DNA of 64,000 nt. Origin: Neisseria mucosa (GTDB taxonomy: Bacteria > Pseudomonadota > Gammaproteobacteria > Burkholderiales > Neisseriaceae). Within the stretch, counting starts at the first letter, position 1. The number at the start of each line of letters is the position of its first letter. Below are positions 38,919 through 46,488 of this stretch, piece by piece. Where the stretch lies: positions 248,001 through 312,000 of the forward strand of contig CP028150.1 in the NCBI GenBank assembly GCA_003028315.1, written 5' to 3'. The translations under genes and the position numbers were made by a program. The notes beneath the pieces were generated by a model that was given only the letters and a program-made list of their open reading frames with translations, did not search any database and was not told the origin of the DNA.

Positions 38919-40039
38919 TGTTTTCCCCCTCGAATTTTGCTTAGTCGGTCATGGAATAAAATTTCTTTCTCTGCGATTAATTTCTCATGCAAATCTATTT
39001 TTTCGTAGTTGTCTGAAAAAATCGGCAAAATGGTTTTTGCCAGTTCAATCACTCCTTGAGGTGGGACAGCATTACCAATTTGACGGCGTACTTCGGTTGT
39101 TGAACCGACAAATTCAAAATCATCGGGAAAGCTTTGCAACCTTGCGCGTTCACGGTTAGTAAAGGCACGCGGTTCAGGAAAATGGTAGCCCCAAGTGCCA
39201 CCACCACCTGCTGCAATAATTGTTTTTGACGGCTCGTTTCGATGCATGCGACGATAAACGTGGCTAATCATACCTTTTACATATAAAGGATGATCTTTGG
39301 GAATATCGGTAAAATTGCCACCTTCAGGAATTAAGTCCAACATACGGCGTGTTTTATCGCTGATTTTCAGCAATTCATTATTACTGGCATTCTGTGGAAT
39401 ATTGGATACGGCTTGACCTGCTGTTACATATGGTTTTAAGCCATTTTTACCAGTTTCATTGTGTGTCGGTTCTGGATGACGAAAATTAAATCCTGTATCT
39501 AAACGCACCCCAACAATCAACACACGCTCACGAAATTGAGGTACACCAAATTCAGCAAAGTTATATAGCTTTGCCTGAACGTAATAACCACAATTTTCGA
39601 AGTCGGTAATGATTTGTTGGATGGCCTTTTTTTTATTGGCGGTCAATAGACCTTTAACATTTTCAGCAACAAAGACTTTCGGTTTTTTTGCATTTACAAA
39701 ACGTAAAAAACTTTTATACAGATTGCCTCGTTCGCCTTCCAAGCCAGGTTGTTTCCAAATCATGGAAAAGTCCTGACAAGGGAAGCCTCCTAAAATGATG
39801 TCGCAATCAGGAATAGTTGGATCGTTTGGGTCAATTTGTTCAATGTCACCCTCTACGATGACATCGCCGATATTTTTACGGAAACTTTCACAAGCCCAAT
39901 GGGAGAAATCGTTCGCCCAAACAGTTTCATAACCAGCTTGGTGAAAGCCCAAATCCAAACCACCACATCCTGAAAATAGAGATAGGATTTTTGGTTTATT
40001 GCTAGAAGAATTAAGATTTGAGATTTGTTTAGATAGCAT
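38915..40039 (-). CDS. C5-cytosine DNA methyltransferase
   Basis: A 374-residue DNA (cytosine-5) methyltransferase. Motif I is LSLFSGCGGLDLGF (residues 19-32), motif IV is GGFPCQDFS with catalytic Cys88, motif VI FVAENVKGL, motif VIII RERVLIVGVR, and motifs IX-X RARLQSFPDDFEF and RRQIGNAVPP. All essential motifs are intact. It protects host DNA from the downstream nuclease. Upstream lies a leader bearing 16 CGCAA repeats, so expression may be phase-variable. The upstream start at 40059 is out of frame and not part of it. Confidence 0.92.
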   Translation of the reverse strand: MLSKQISNLNSSSNKPKILSLFSGCGGLDLGFHQAGYETVWANDFSHWACESFRKNIGDVIVEGDIEQIDPNDPTIPDCDIILGGFPCQDFSMIWKQPGLEGERGNLYKSFLRFVNAKKPKVFVAENVKGLLTANKKKAIQQIITDFENCGYYVQAKLYNFAEFGVPQFRERVLIVGVRLDTGFNFRHPEPTHNETGKNGLKPYVTAGQAVSNIPQNASNNELLKISDKTRRMLDLIPEGGNFTDIPKDHPLYVKGMISHVYRRMHRNEPSKTIIAAGGGGTWGYHFPEPRAFTNRERARLQSFPDDFEFVGSTTEVRRQIGNAVPPQGVIELAKTILPIFSDNYEKIDLHEKLIAEKEILFHDRLSKIRGGKQ

Positions 40040-40110
40040 AGGATTTCACTCCTATGCATAAATTTGATAAAAATCCTTGTATGGATTTTAAAGGTGAACT
40101 ATGCTCTGAA

Positions 40111-40190
40111 CGCAACGCAACGCAACGCAACGCAACGCAACGCAACGCAACGCAACGCAACGCAACGCAACGCAACGCAACGCAACGCAA
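40111..40190 (-). repeat. Pentanucleotide tandem repeat (CGCAA) x16, candidate phase-variation tract
   Basis: Eighty bases of perfect CGCAA units on plus (TTGCG on minus), ending 71 bases before the methyltransferase start. Perfect 5-base arrays of this length mutate readily by slipped-strand mispairing and are the mark of phase-variable neisserial genes. The tract does not lie in the methyltransferase frame, so control would be at the leader or promoter level. Confidence 0.92.
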
Positions 40191-40332
40191 ATTTTACCAT
40201 TGTATATAAGGAGAAAGTCATTGTCTGAAAGTCCTATCTAGTGCTTTTTTGTCATTATGCCATAAAACAACAGGAAACTCCCCTATTCACATAGTGATAC
40301 AGTCTTGCAATCACAAGTAAAGTCCGCATAAT

Positions 40333-40374
40333 AAAAGGTCGTCTGAAAACGATATCAGTTTTCAGACGACCTTT
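40333..40374. terminator. DUS-pair hairpin, right copy of the 42-bp island repeat
   Basis: Identical to 35944-35985 including the loop. Here it lies between the RM island and radA and is not needed for termination by any plus-strand gene. Confidence 0.85.
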
Positions 40375-40406
40375 TCACACTTCAAAAACCCCATAGGGAA
40401 AACATC

Positions 40407-41786
40407 ATGGCAAAAGCTCCCAAAACCATCTACCAATGCACCGAATGCGGCGGCACTTCCCCGAAATGGCAAGGCAAATGCCCGCATTGCGGCGAGTGGA
40501 ACACGCTTCAAGAAAGCCTTGCCGCGCCCGAACCGAAAAACGCCCGCTTCCAATCTTGGGCGGCGGACACATCGACTGTCCAATCCCTCTCCGCCGTTAC
40601 CGCCACCGAAGTGCCGCGCAATCCGACCGGCATGGGCGAACTCGACCGAGTATTGGGCGGCGGCCTGGTCGATGGCGCGGTCATCCTGCTCGGCGGCGAC
40701 CCCGGCATCGGCAAATCCACACTGCTGTTGCAAACCATCGCCAAAATGGCGCAAAGCCGTAAAGTGCTGTATGTTTCCGGCGAAGAATCCGCCCAACAGG
40801 TCGCCCTGCGCGCGCAGCGTTTGGAACTGCCCACCGAAGGCGTGAACCTGCTTGCCGAAATCCGCATGGAAGCGATTCAGACGGCCTTGAAACAGCATCA
40901 GCCCGAAGTCGTCGTCATCGACTCCATCCAAACCATGTATTCCGACCAAATCACCTCCGCCCCCGGCTCCGTGTCGCAGGTGCGCGAATGCGCCGCCCAA
41001 CTGACGCGCATGGCGAAACAGATGGGCATCGCCATGATACTGGTCGGACACGTTACCAAAGACGGCGCGATTGCAGGCCCGCGCGTACTGGAACACATGG
41101 TCGATACCGTGCTGTATTTCGAGGGCGACCAACATTCCAACTACCGCATGATACGCGCCATCAAAAACCGCTTCGGCGCGGCAAACGAACTGGGCGTGTT
41201 CGCCATGACCGAAAACGGTTTGAAAGGCGTGTCCAACCCGTCCGCCATCTTCCTTGCCAGCTACCGCGACGACACGCCCGGCTCGTGCGTTTTGGTCACG
41301 CAGGAAGGCAGCCGCCCGCTTTTGGTCGAAATTCAGGCATTGGTCGATGATGCGCACGGTTTCACCCCCAAACGCCTCACCGTCGGCCTCGAACAAAACC
41401 GCCTCGCCATGCTGCTTGCCGTCCTCAACCGCCACGGCGGCATCGCCTGTTTCGACCAAGACGTGTTCCTCAATGCCGTCGGCGGCGTCAAAATCGGCGA
41501 ACCCGCCGCCGACCTCGCCGTCATCCTCGCCATGCTCTCCAGCTTCCGCAACCGCCCGCTGCCCGAAAAAATGGTTGCCTTCGGCGAAATCGGCCTAAGC
41601 GGCGAAGTCCGCCCCGTCGCACGCGGACAGGAGCGGCTCAAAGAAGCGGAAAAACTCGGTTTCAAACGCGCCATCGTCCCCAAAGCCAATATGCCGCGCA
41701 ACGCAAAAGAGTTTCCGAATCTAAAAATCTTCGGCGTTTCCAGCCTTCAGGAAGCCATCGAAATCTGCCGCGATGCGGAAAATTGA
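40407..41786 (+). CDS. radA: DNA repair protein RadA/Sms
   Basis: A 459-residue helicase-like ATPase acting in recombination and in processing of transformed DNA. Zinc finger CTECGGTSPKWQGKCPHC (Cys11, 14, 25, 28), Walker A GGDPGIGKST, the RadA-specific KNRFG motif and a C-terminal Lon-protease-like domain with ALPxKM-type sequence. An internal GGCCGTCTGAA-form DUS lies near 40876. It is separated from its apparent old neighbour ctpA by the RM island. Confidence 0.95.
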   Translation: MAKAPKTIYQCTECGGTSPKWQGKCPHCGEWNTLQESLAAPEPKNARFQSWAADTSTVQSLSAVTATEVPRNPTGMGELDRVLGGGLVDGAVILLGGDPGIGKSTLLLQTIAKMAQSRKVLYVSGEESAQQVALRAQRLELPTEGVNLLAEIRMEAIQTALKQHQPEVVVIDSIQTMYSDQITSAPGSVSQVRECAAQLTRMAKQMGIAMILVGHVTKDGAIAGPRVLEHMVDTVLYFEGDQHSNYRMIRAIKNRFGAANELGVFAMTENGLKGVSNPSAIFLASYRDDTPGSCVLVTQEGSRPLLVEIQALVDDAHGFTPKRLTVGLEQNRLAMLLAVLNRHGGIACFDQDVFLNAVGGVKIGEPAADLAVILAMLSSFRNRPLPEKMVAFGEIGLSGEVRPVARGQERLKEAEKLGFKRAIVPKANMPRNAKEFPNLKIFGVSSLQEAIEICRDAEN

Positions 41787-41800
41787 CAGACAGCAATCGG

Positions 41801-41842
41801 AAAGGTCGTCTGAAAACCTATTCCCAGTTTCAGACGACCTTC
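41801..41842 (+). terminator. DUS-pair terminator after radA
   Basis: AAAGGTCGTCTGAAA and TTTCAGACGACCTT, 14 bases after the stop. Confidence 0.78.
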
Positions 41843-42270
41843 ATCGAGGAGCGTGTGGTGCATTTGATATGCTTCTTGCGAAAATCAGTATGAAGCAAAA
41901 TTCCAGCCTATTCTTTTGCTTTTTAGGAAGAGAGGGGAAGGGCGATAGGTTGGGGATTTTCTATTTCACTTTGCCATACTATACGAATGTGAGGCTAGGG
42001 TAGTCTGGTGTTTCTGATTTTATAGTGGATTAAATTTAAATCAGGACAAGGCGACGAAGTCGCAGACAGTACAGATAGTACGGCAAGGCGAGGCAACGCC
42101 GTACTGGTTTAAAGTTAATCCACTATAATTTGCCGTATAGAGCGGCATACGTTTAAAGATTGAAAAGCGGAAGAGGGTGGAAAATACAGTCGGTTTGAGA
42201 AGCAGTTCGCACTACCCCCGCATCCTGTTAAAATACCCGGTCTGAAAAGACAGAAGACAAGAATAGAATT
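41843..42270. other. radA-smpB intergenic region
   Basis: About 430 bases with one Correia element (42021-42127). The rest includes AT-rich sequence near 41960-42000 and the smpB leader; nothing coding was recognised. Confidence 0.55.
42021..42127 (+). mobile_element. Correia repeat enclosed element (short form)
   Basis: TATAGTGGATTAAATTTAAATC at the left, TTTAAAGTTAATCCACTATA at the right, 107 bases, same orientation as the 12691 copy. It lies 143 bases upstream of smpB. Confidence 0.9.
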
Positions 42271-42717
42271 ATGAGTATTGCCAATAATAAAAAAGCCTTT
42301 CACGACTTCTTTATCGAAGATCAGCTCGAAGCCGGTCTGGTATTGGAAGGTTGGGAAGTCAAAGCCATCCGCGCCGGGCGGGTGCAGCTGAAAGAAAGCT
42401 ATATCTACTGGAAAAAAGACGCTTTTTATCTGGTCGGCTGCCACATCACCGCGCTGCCGACTGCCTCGACACACGTCAAACCCGACCCCGTCCGTCCGCG
42501 CAAGCTTTTGCTCAAGCAATCCGAAATCAACAAGCTCATCGGTAAAACCGAGCGTGCGGGTTATACCATCGTCCCGTTGAACCTGCACTTTACGCGCGGC
42601 AAAATCAAAATGGAAATCGGTTTGGCGAAGGGTAAAAAACAACATGACAAACGCCAAAGCCTGAAAGAAGCCGACTGGAAACGCGAAAAACAACGTTTGA
42701 TGAAAAATGTGCGCTGA
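42271..42717 (+). CDS. smpB: SsrA-binding protein SmpB
   Basis: Delivers tmRNA to stalled ribosomes for trans-translation. The 148-residue protein has the family motifs IANNKKAFHDFFIEDQLEAGLVLEGWEVKAIR, KPDPVRPRKLLLKQSEI and a basic C-terminal tail (KREKQRLMKNVR). tmRNA itself is not in this window. Correia elements flank it on both sides. Confidence 0.95.
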   Translation: MSIANNKKAFHDFFIEDQLEAGLVLEGWEVKAIRAGRVQLKESYIYWKKDAFYLVGCHITALPTASTHVKPDPVRPRKLLLKQSEINKLIGKTERAGYTIVPLNLHFTRGKIKMEIGLAKGKKQHDKRQSLKEADWKREKQRLMKNVR

Positions 42718-42769
42718 GGCTGATAGCAGCTTGAATTGACCGCATGACGCCGATGTTGCCGCAAACGTG

Positions 42770-42930
42770 TATAGTGGATTAACTTTAAATCAGGACAAGG
42801 CGACGAAGCCGCAGACAGTACAGATAGTACGGAACCGATTCACTTGGTGGGTGCTTCAGCACCTTAGAGAATCGTTCTCTTTGAGCTAAGGCAAGGCAAC
42901 GCCGTACTGGTTTAAAGTTAATCCACTATA
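42770..42930 (+). mobile_element. Correia repeat enclosed element (long form)
   Basis: TATAGTGGATTAACTTTAAA at the left and TTTAAAGTTAATCCACTATA at the right, 161 bases. It contains an additional segment (about 42831-42888, GAACCGATTCACTTGGTGGG ... TTTGAGCTAAG) absent from the short copies, as in the full-length form that carries an IHF-binding site. Confidence 0.88.
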
Positions 42931-42993
42931 CCCGCCGTTTACACATCAAGCCCTATGTTTGCAAAAACATACCCAAGATTGCTTTCTTCAGGC

Positions 42994-43038
42994 TTTTCAG
43001 ACGACCCCTGCGACCCAATAATCAGGGTCGTCTGAAAT
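42994..43038. repeat. Tail-to-tail DUS pair upstream of the small membrane protein gene
   Basis: TTTTCAGACGACCC and GGGTCGTCTGAAA surround about 15 bases, just before the start of the gene at 43055. Confidence 0.6.
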
Positions 43039-43054
43039 TTTACGGAGTAACGCC

Positions 43055-43393
43055 ATGTCCCGCTCTTCGCTTTTCCTGCCGCTGTTTTTGATTATCTTCG
43101 GTGCCGTTTGGTTTTTGAAAACGACGGACATCCTGCCCGCAACTTCGACCATCGTGTCCGCCGGTATGGTGGTGGCGGGGATTGCGGTTTTGGTGATGGA
43201 CGGTGTCAACAAGCAGTCTATCGTTTCCGGCCCGCTGCTGGTGTATATCGGCGCGGCGGTGTATCTGCACAATCAATATTGGCTCGGCTATTCGCCGCTG
43301 GTTGCTTTGGGAATGATGGTGCTGGGCTGCCTGCTGCTGCTTTCGCGCAGCGATATGGTGCCTTATAAGCAGCATAAACAGCAGGATAACTAA
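43055..43393 (+). CDS. Small integral membrane protein, uncharacterised
   Basis: A 112-residue protein with four short hydrophobic segments (SLFLPLFLIIFGAVWFL, STIVSAGMVVAGIAVLVM, GPLLVYIGAAVYL, LVALGMMVLGCLLLL) and a polar tail. It resembles the small membrane halves of DUF5668/LiaF-like proteins, but assignment is uncertain. It precedes guaA, separated by a DUS pair. Confidence 0.7.
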   Translation: MSRSSLFLPLFLIIFGAVWFLKTTDILPATSTIVSAGMVVAGIAVLVMDGVNKQSIVSGPLLVYIGAAVYLHNQYWLGYSPLVALGMMVLGCLLLLSRSDMVPYKQHKQQDN

Positions 43394-43407
43394 GCCCCCC
43401 TTCCTGC

Positions 43408-43453
43408 AAAGGTCGTCTGAAAATGGTATAATCCGCCGTTTTCAGACGACCTG
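43408..43453 (+). terminator. Inverted DUS pair before guaA, with -10 like box in the loop
   Basis: AAAGGTCGTCTGAAAA and TTTTCAGACGACCT flank the sequence TGGTATAATCCG, whose TATAAT (43427-43432) could be the guaA -10 box. No clear -35 is visible. Confidence 0.55.
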
Positions 43454-43519
43454 TTTTGTTATCGGAATCCCGTTTTGAAACAGTCAGACCGTTCCCTATC
43501 ACTCTGCAAAGTTCCCGCC

Positions 43520-45085
43520 ATGACCCAAGACAAAATCCTCATCCTCGACTTCGGTTCGCAAGTTACCCAGCTGATCGCCCGCCGCGTGCGCGAAGCTCAT
43601 GTTTACTGCGAGCTACATTCTTTCGACATGCCTTTGGACGAAATCAAAGCCTTCAATCCGAAAGGCATCATCCTCTCCGGCGGCCCCAATTCCGTTTACG
43701 AATCCGATTATCAAGCCGATACCGGCATTTTCGATTTGGGCATTCCGGTTTTGGGCATCTGCTACGGAATGCAGTTTATGGCGCACCACTTGGGCGGCGA
43801 AGTTCAGCCCGGCAACCAGCGCGAATTCGGTTACGCGCAAGTCAAAACCATTGATAGCGAACTGACCCGCGATATTTACGACGACGCGCCGAATACGCTG
43901 GACGTATGGATGAGTCACGGCGACAAAGTGTCCAAACTGCCCAACGGCTTTGCCGTCATCGGCGATACCCCGTCATGCCCGATTGCCATGATAGAAAACG
44001 TCGAAAAACAATTCTACGGCATCCAATTCCATCCCGAAGTGACCCACACCAAACAAGGCCGCGCCCTGTTGAACCGCTTTGTCTTGGACATCTGCGGCGC
44101 GCAACCCAGCTGGACAATGCCGAACTACATCGAAGAAGCCGTTGCCAAAATCCGCGAACAGGTCGGCAGCGACGAAGTGATTTTGGGTCTGTCTGGCGGC
44201 GTGGATTCTTCCGTAGCCGCCGCGCTGATTCACCGCGCCATCGGCGACCAATTGACCTGCGTGTTCGTCGATCACGGCCTCTTGCGCCTGAACGAAGGTA
44301 AAATGGTCATGGATATGTTCGCCCGCAACTTGGGTGTGAAAGTGATTCACGTCGATGCCGAAGAGCAATTCATGGAGAAACTCGCAGGCGTTACCGATCC
44401 CGAGAAAAAACGCAAAATTATCGGTGCGGAATTTATCGAAGTATTTGATGCCGAAGAGAAAAAACTCACTAACGCCAAATGGCTGGCGCAAGGCACGATT
44501 TACCCCGACGTCATCGAATCCGCAGGTGCGAAAACCAAAAAAGCCCACGCCATCAAATCGCATCATAACGTCGGCGGTCTGCCTGAAAACATGAAGCTCA
44601 AGCTGCTTGAGCCGTTGCGCGACTTGTTCAAAGACGAAGTGCGCGAACTGGGCGTTGCTTTGGGCTTGCCGCGCGAAATGGTGTACCGCCATCCGTTCCC
44701 CGGTCCCGGTTTGGGCGTGCGTATCTTGGGCGAAGTGAAAAAAGAATACGCCGATTTGCTGCGTCAGGCGGACGACATTTTCATCCAAGAATTGCGCAAT
44801 ACCACCGACGAAAACGGCACATCTTGGTACGATTTGACCAGCCAAGCCTTCGCCGTGTTCCTGCCCGTAAAATCCGTCGGCGTAATGGGCGACGGACGCA
44901 CTTACGATTACGTCGTCGCGCTGCGCGCAGTCATCACCAGCGACTTCATGACCGCACACTGGGCAGAACTGCCGTACTCGCTGCTCGGCCGCGTGTCCAA
45001 CCGCATCATCAACGAAGTCAAAGGCATCAACCGCGTGGTTTACGATGTAAGCGGCAAACCGCCTGCTACGATCGAGTGGGAATAA
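43520..45085 (+). CDS. guaA: GMP synthase (glutamine-hydrolysing)
   Basis: Converts XMP to GMP. The 521-residue product begins MTQDKILILDFGSQVTQLIARRVREA; the frame extends to 43475 without similarity. The glutaminase domain has the nucleophile in LGICYGMQ and the catalytic His in GIQFHPEVTH. The ATP-pyrophosphatase domain has SGGVDSSVAAAL, and the C-terminus has the dimerisation region. With purF it supplies purine nucleotides. A Correia element begins 9 bases after its stop. Confidence 0.96.
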   Translation: MTQDKILILDFGSQVTQLIARRVREAHVYCELHSFDMPLDEIKAFNPKGIILSGGPNSVYESDYQADTGIFDLGIPVLGICYGMQFMAHHLGGEVQPGNQREFGYAQVKTIDSELTRDIYDDAPNTLDVWMSHGDKVSKLPNGFAVIGDTPSCPIAMIENVEKQFYGIQFHPEVTHTKQGRALLNRFVLDICGAQPSWTMPNYIEEAVAKIREQVGSDEVILGLSGGVDSSVAAALIHRAIGDQLTCVFVDHGLLRLNEGKMVMDMFARNLGVKVIHVDAEEQFMEKLAGVTDPEKKRKIIGAEFIEVFDAEEKKLTNAKWLAQGTIYPDVIESAGAKTKKAHAIKSHHNVGGLPENMKLKLLEPLRDLFKDEVRELGVALGLPREMVYRHPFPGPGLGVRILGEVKKEYADLLRQADDIFIQELRNTTDENGTSWYDLTSQAFAVFLPVKSVGVMGDGRTYDYVVALRAVITSDFMTAHWAELPYSLLGRVSNRIINEVKGINRVVYDVSGKPPATIEWE

Positions 45086-45094
45086 AAGTAAAGA

Positions 45095-45200
45095 TATAGT
45101 GATTAACTTTAAACCAGTACGGCGTTGCCTCGCCTTGCCGTACTATCTGTACTGTCTGCGGCTTCGTCGCCTTGTCCTGATTTAAATTTAATCCACTATA
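45095..45200 (-). mobile_element. Correia repeat enclosed element (short form, one end slightly decayed)
   Basis: 106 bases. The left end reads TATAGTGATTAACTTTAAAC, missing one G of the usual TATAGTGG; the right end ATCCACTATA is intact. It lies directly behind guaA, in front of a DUS terminator, and so would be in the guaA transcript. Confidence 0.88.
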
Positions 45201-45209
45201 TAAACGCAT

Positions 45210-45245
45210 AAAAAGGTCGTCTGAAATGGTTTCAGACGACCTTTT
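45210..45245 (+). terminator. DUS-pair terminator after guaA and Correia element
   Basis: AAAAAGGTCGTCTGAAATGG pairs with TTTCAGACGACCTTTT; it lies 125 bases after the guaA stop because the Correia element intervenes. Confidence 0.75.
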
Positions 45246-45317
45246 GGTTTTTAAACAACTAATTCTTTTACCGTGTAATCAACACTCTGCTCTTAATCGG
45301 CTATATGCTGAAACCAA

Positions 45318-45331
45318 TTTGCAAAGGTCTC
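45318..45331. repeat. Solo terminal sequence of the IS1106-like element
   Basis: TTTGCAAAGGTCTC is identical to the last 14 bases of the IS at 22232-23461. It lies 6 bases outside the IS630-type element. Confidence 0.45.
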
Positions 45332-45596
45332 GGCTTATATAGTCAATTAAAAACAAAATAGCACAATACTCAACTTTGAAGGTCTAACCATGGCATACTC
45401 TGCGGACTTAAGAAACAAAGCTTTAAACTATTACGAACAATGCAAAAACATCAGCCAAACCGCAGCAACATTTAACTTGTCAAGAAACACGCTTTACCTG
45501 TGGATTCGCCTTAAAAAACAAACAGGCAGCCTAAAACATCAAGTTACCGGTCTAAGAACGTGTTCATTGTCTCAGCCTCTGCTGTAAACTATCGGC

Positions 45597-45905
45597 ATGA
45601 ACAGAAAAACCTACCCAAGCGATATCAGTCGCGAGCAATTTGCGCCTCTCCTTCCCCTGCTGGAAAGTGCCCGTAAACGCACAGCGCCACGCCAGGTGGA
45701 CTTGTACGATGTCTTTTGTGCCATTCTCTACCTGCAACGCACTGGCTGCTCCTGGCGCGCTTTGCCGGGCGACTTCCCCAAATGGCGCACCGTGCATTCC
45801 TACTTCCAGAGATGGACCGAACCACGCGAGAGTGGCATCAGCATCCTTGAGGAAGCATTAAAAAAATCAGGTAGTTGCGGAGCGTCGCAAGCAGGGGCGC
45901 CATGA
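45597..45905 (+). CDS. IS5-family (IS427 group) transposase, first open frame
   Basis: Starts MNRKTYPSDISREQFAPLLP and includes the DUF4096 region VDLYDVFCAILYLQRTGCSWRALPGDFPKW. After EEALKK the frame continues only to a stop at 45903. A +1 move at the A7 run (45860-45866) would continue into the second frame with protein-like sequence (VVAERRKQGRHEATTFLIIDAQSVKNTD), so the transposase is made by frameshifting or this copy is mutated. Confidence 0.85.
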   Translation: MNRKTYPSDISREQFAPLLPLLESARKRTAPRQVDLYDVFCAILYLQRTGCSWRALPGDFPKWRTVHSYFQRWTEPRESGISILEEALKKSGSCGASQAGAP

Positions 45906-45939
45906 AGCAACTACTTTCCTGATTATTGATGCGCAGAGT

Positions 45940-46389
45940 GTGAAGAACACGGATACCGCCATGGAAAAAGGCTACGATGCGGGCAAGAAGGTTAGCGGTA
46001 TCAAGCGACATATAGCGGTTGACACGCAAGGTTTGCCGCATGCCCTTGCGGTAACGACGGCGGATGTTACGGATAGAAAAGGCTGCCTGGTGGCATTGGA
46101 ACGTGGGCGGGATAATCTTGGTGCGATACAAAAAATCCTTGCTGAAGGTGGTTACACGGGTAAGGCATTTGCTTCGTCGGTACAGGAGTTGATTGGTGCG
46201 GAGGTAGAGATTGCCAAACGAAACGAATTGCACCGTTTTGCAGTATTGCCGAAGCGATGGGTAGTAGAGCGCAGCTTTTCCTGGTTGGAAAAGAACAGGC
46301 GGCTTTGGAAAAACTGCGAGCGTAAGTTGAGTACCAGTCTGCAAATGGTAGCTTTGGCTTTCTTGGGAGTCCTGCTACGAAGACTATGA
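45940..46389 (+). CDS. IS5-family (IS427 group) transposase, second frame (DDE part)
   Basis: The catalytic portion of the transposase: IIDAQSVKNTD just before the listed Met carries the first Asp; SGIKRHIAVDTQGLPHA, the second Asp region TADVTDRKG, and the final RWVVERSFSWLEKNRRLWKNCER. The separate Met at 45940 is not a likely natural start; translation presumably comes by frameshift from the first frame. Confidence 0.8.
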   Translation: MKNTDTAMEKGYDAGKKVSGIKRHIAVDTQGLPHALAVTTADVTDRKGCLVALERGRDNLGAIQKILAEGGYTGKAFASSVQELIGAEVEIAKRNELHRFAVLPKRWVVERSFSWLEKNRRLWKNCERKLSTSLQMVALAFLGVLLRRL

Positions 46390-46488
46390 ACACGCTCTAA
46401 ATGCCGTCAAATTGGATAGGCAAAAACTGGCTCAATATGTTGAGCAACACCAGGATGCCTATCTACATGAAATCGCCAAACATTTTGA

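Larger units (their letters stand above)
40040..40406. other. Divergent intergenic region between methyltransferase and radA
   Basis: The 367 bases hold the methyltransferase leader, the pentanucleotide repeat (40111-40190), a Shine-Dalgarno-like AAGGAG on plus, and the right copy of the island repeat (40333-40374). A short leader frame runs minus-ward from ATG at 40221 through the repeat. Confidence 0.7.
45556..46397 (+). mobile_element. IS5-family element (IS427/IS1031 group) inserted in the IS630 gene
   Basis: 842 bases with imperfect terminal repeats GAACGTGTTCATTGTCT and, inverted, GAGCGTGTTCATAGTCT. Both flanks carry the 3-base duplication TAA (45553-45555 and 46398-46400), typical of this group. 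Two overlapping open frames encode the transposase. Confidence 0.88.

Noticed and set aside
39853..40059. Alternative methyltransferase start or separate small gene (MHRSEILCYLNKS)
   Set aside because: It is in another frame, loses similarity at once and is covered by the methyltransferase; the ATG at 40039 opens directly into family sequence.
40111..40190. CRISPR array
   Set aside because: The repeat unit is 5 bases with no spacers; it is a simple tandem repeat, and no cas genes are near.
43973..44959. 328-codon open frame antisense to guaA
   Set aside because: Shadow of guaA, which has intact catalytic motifs.
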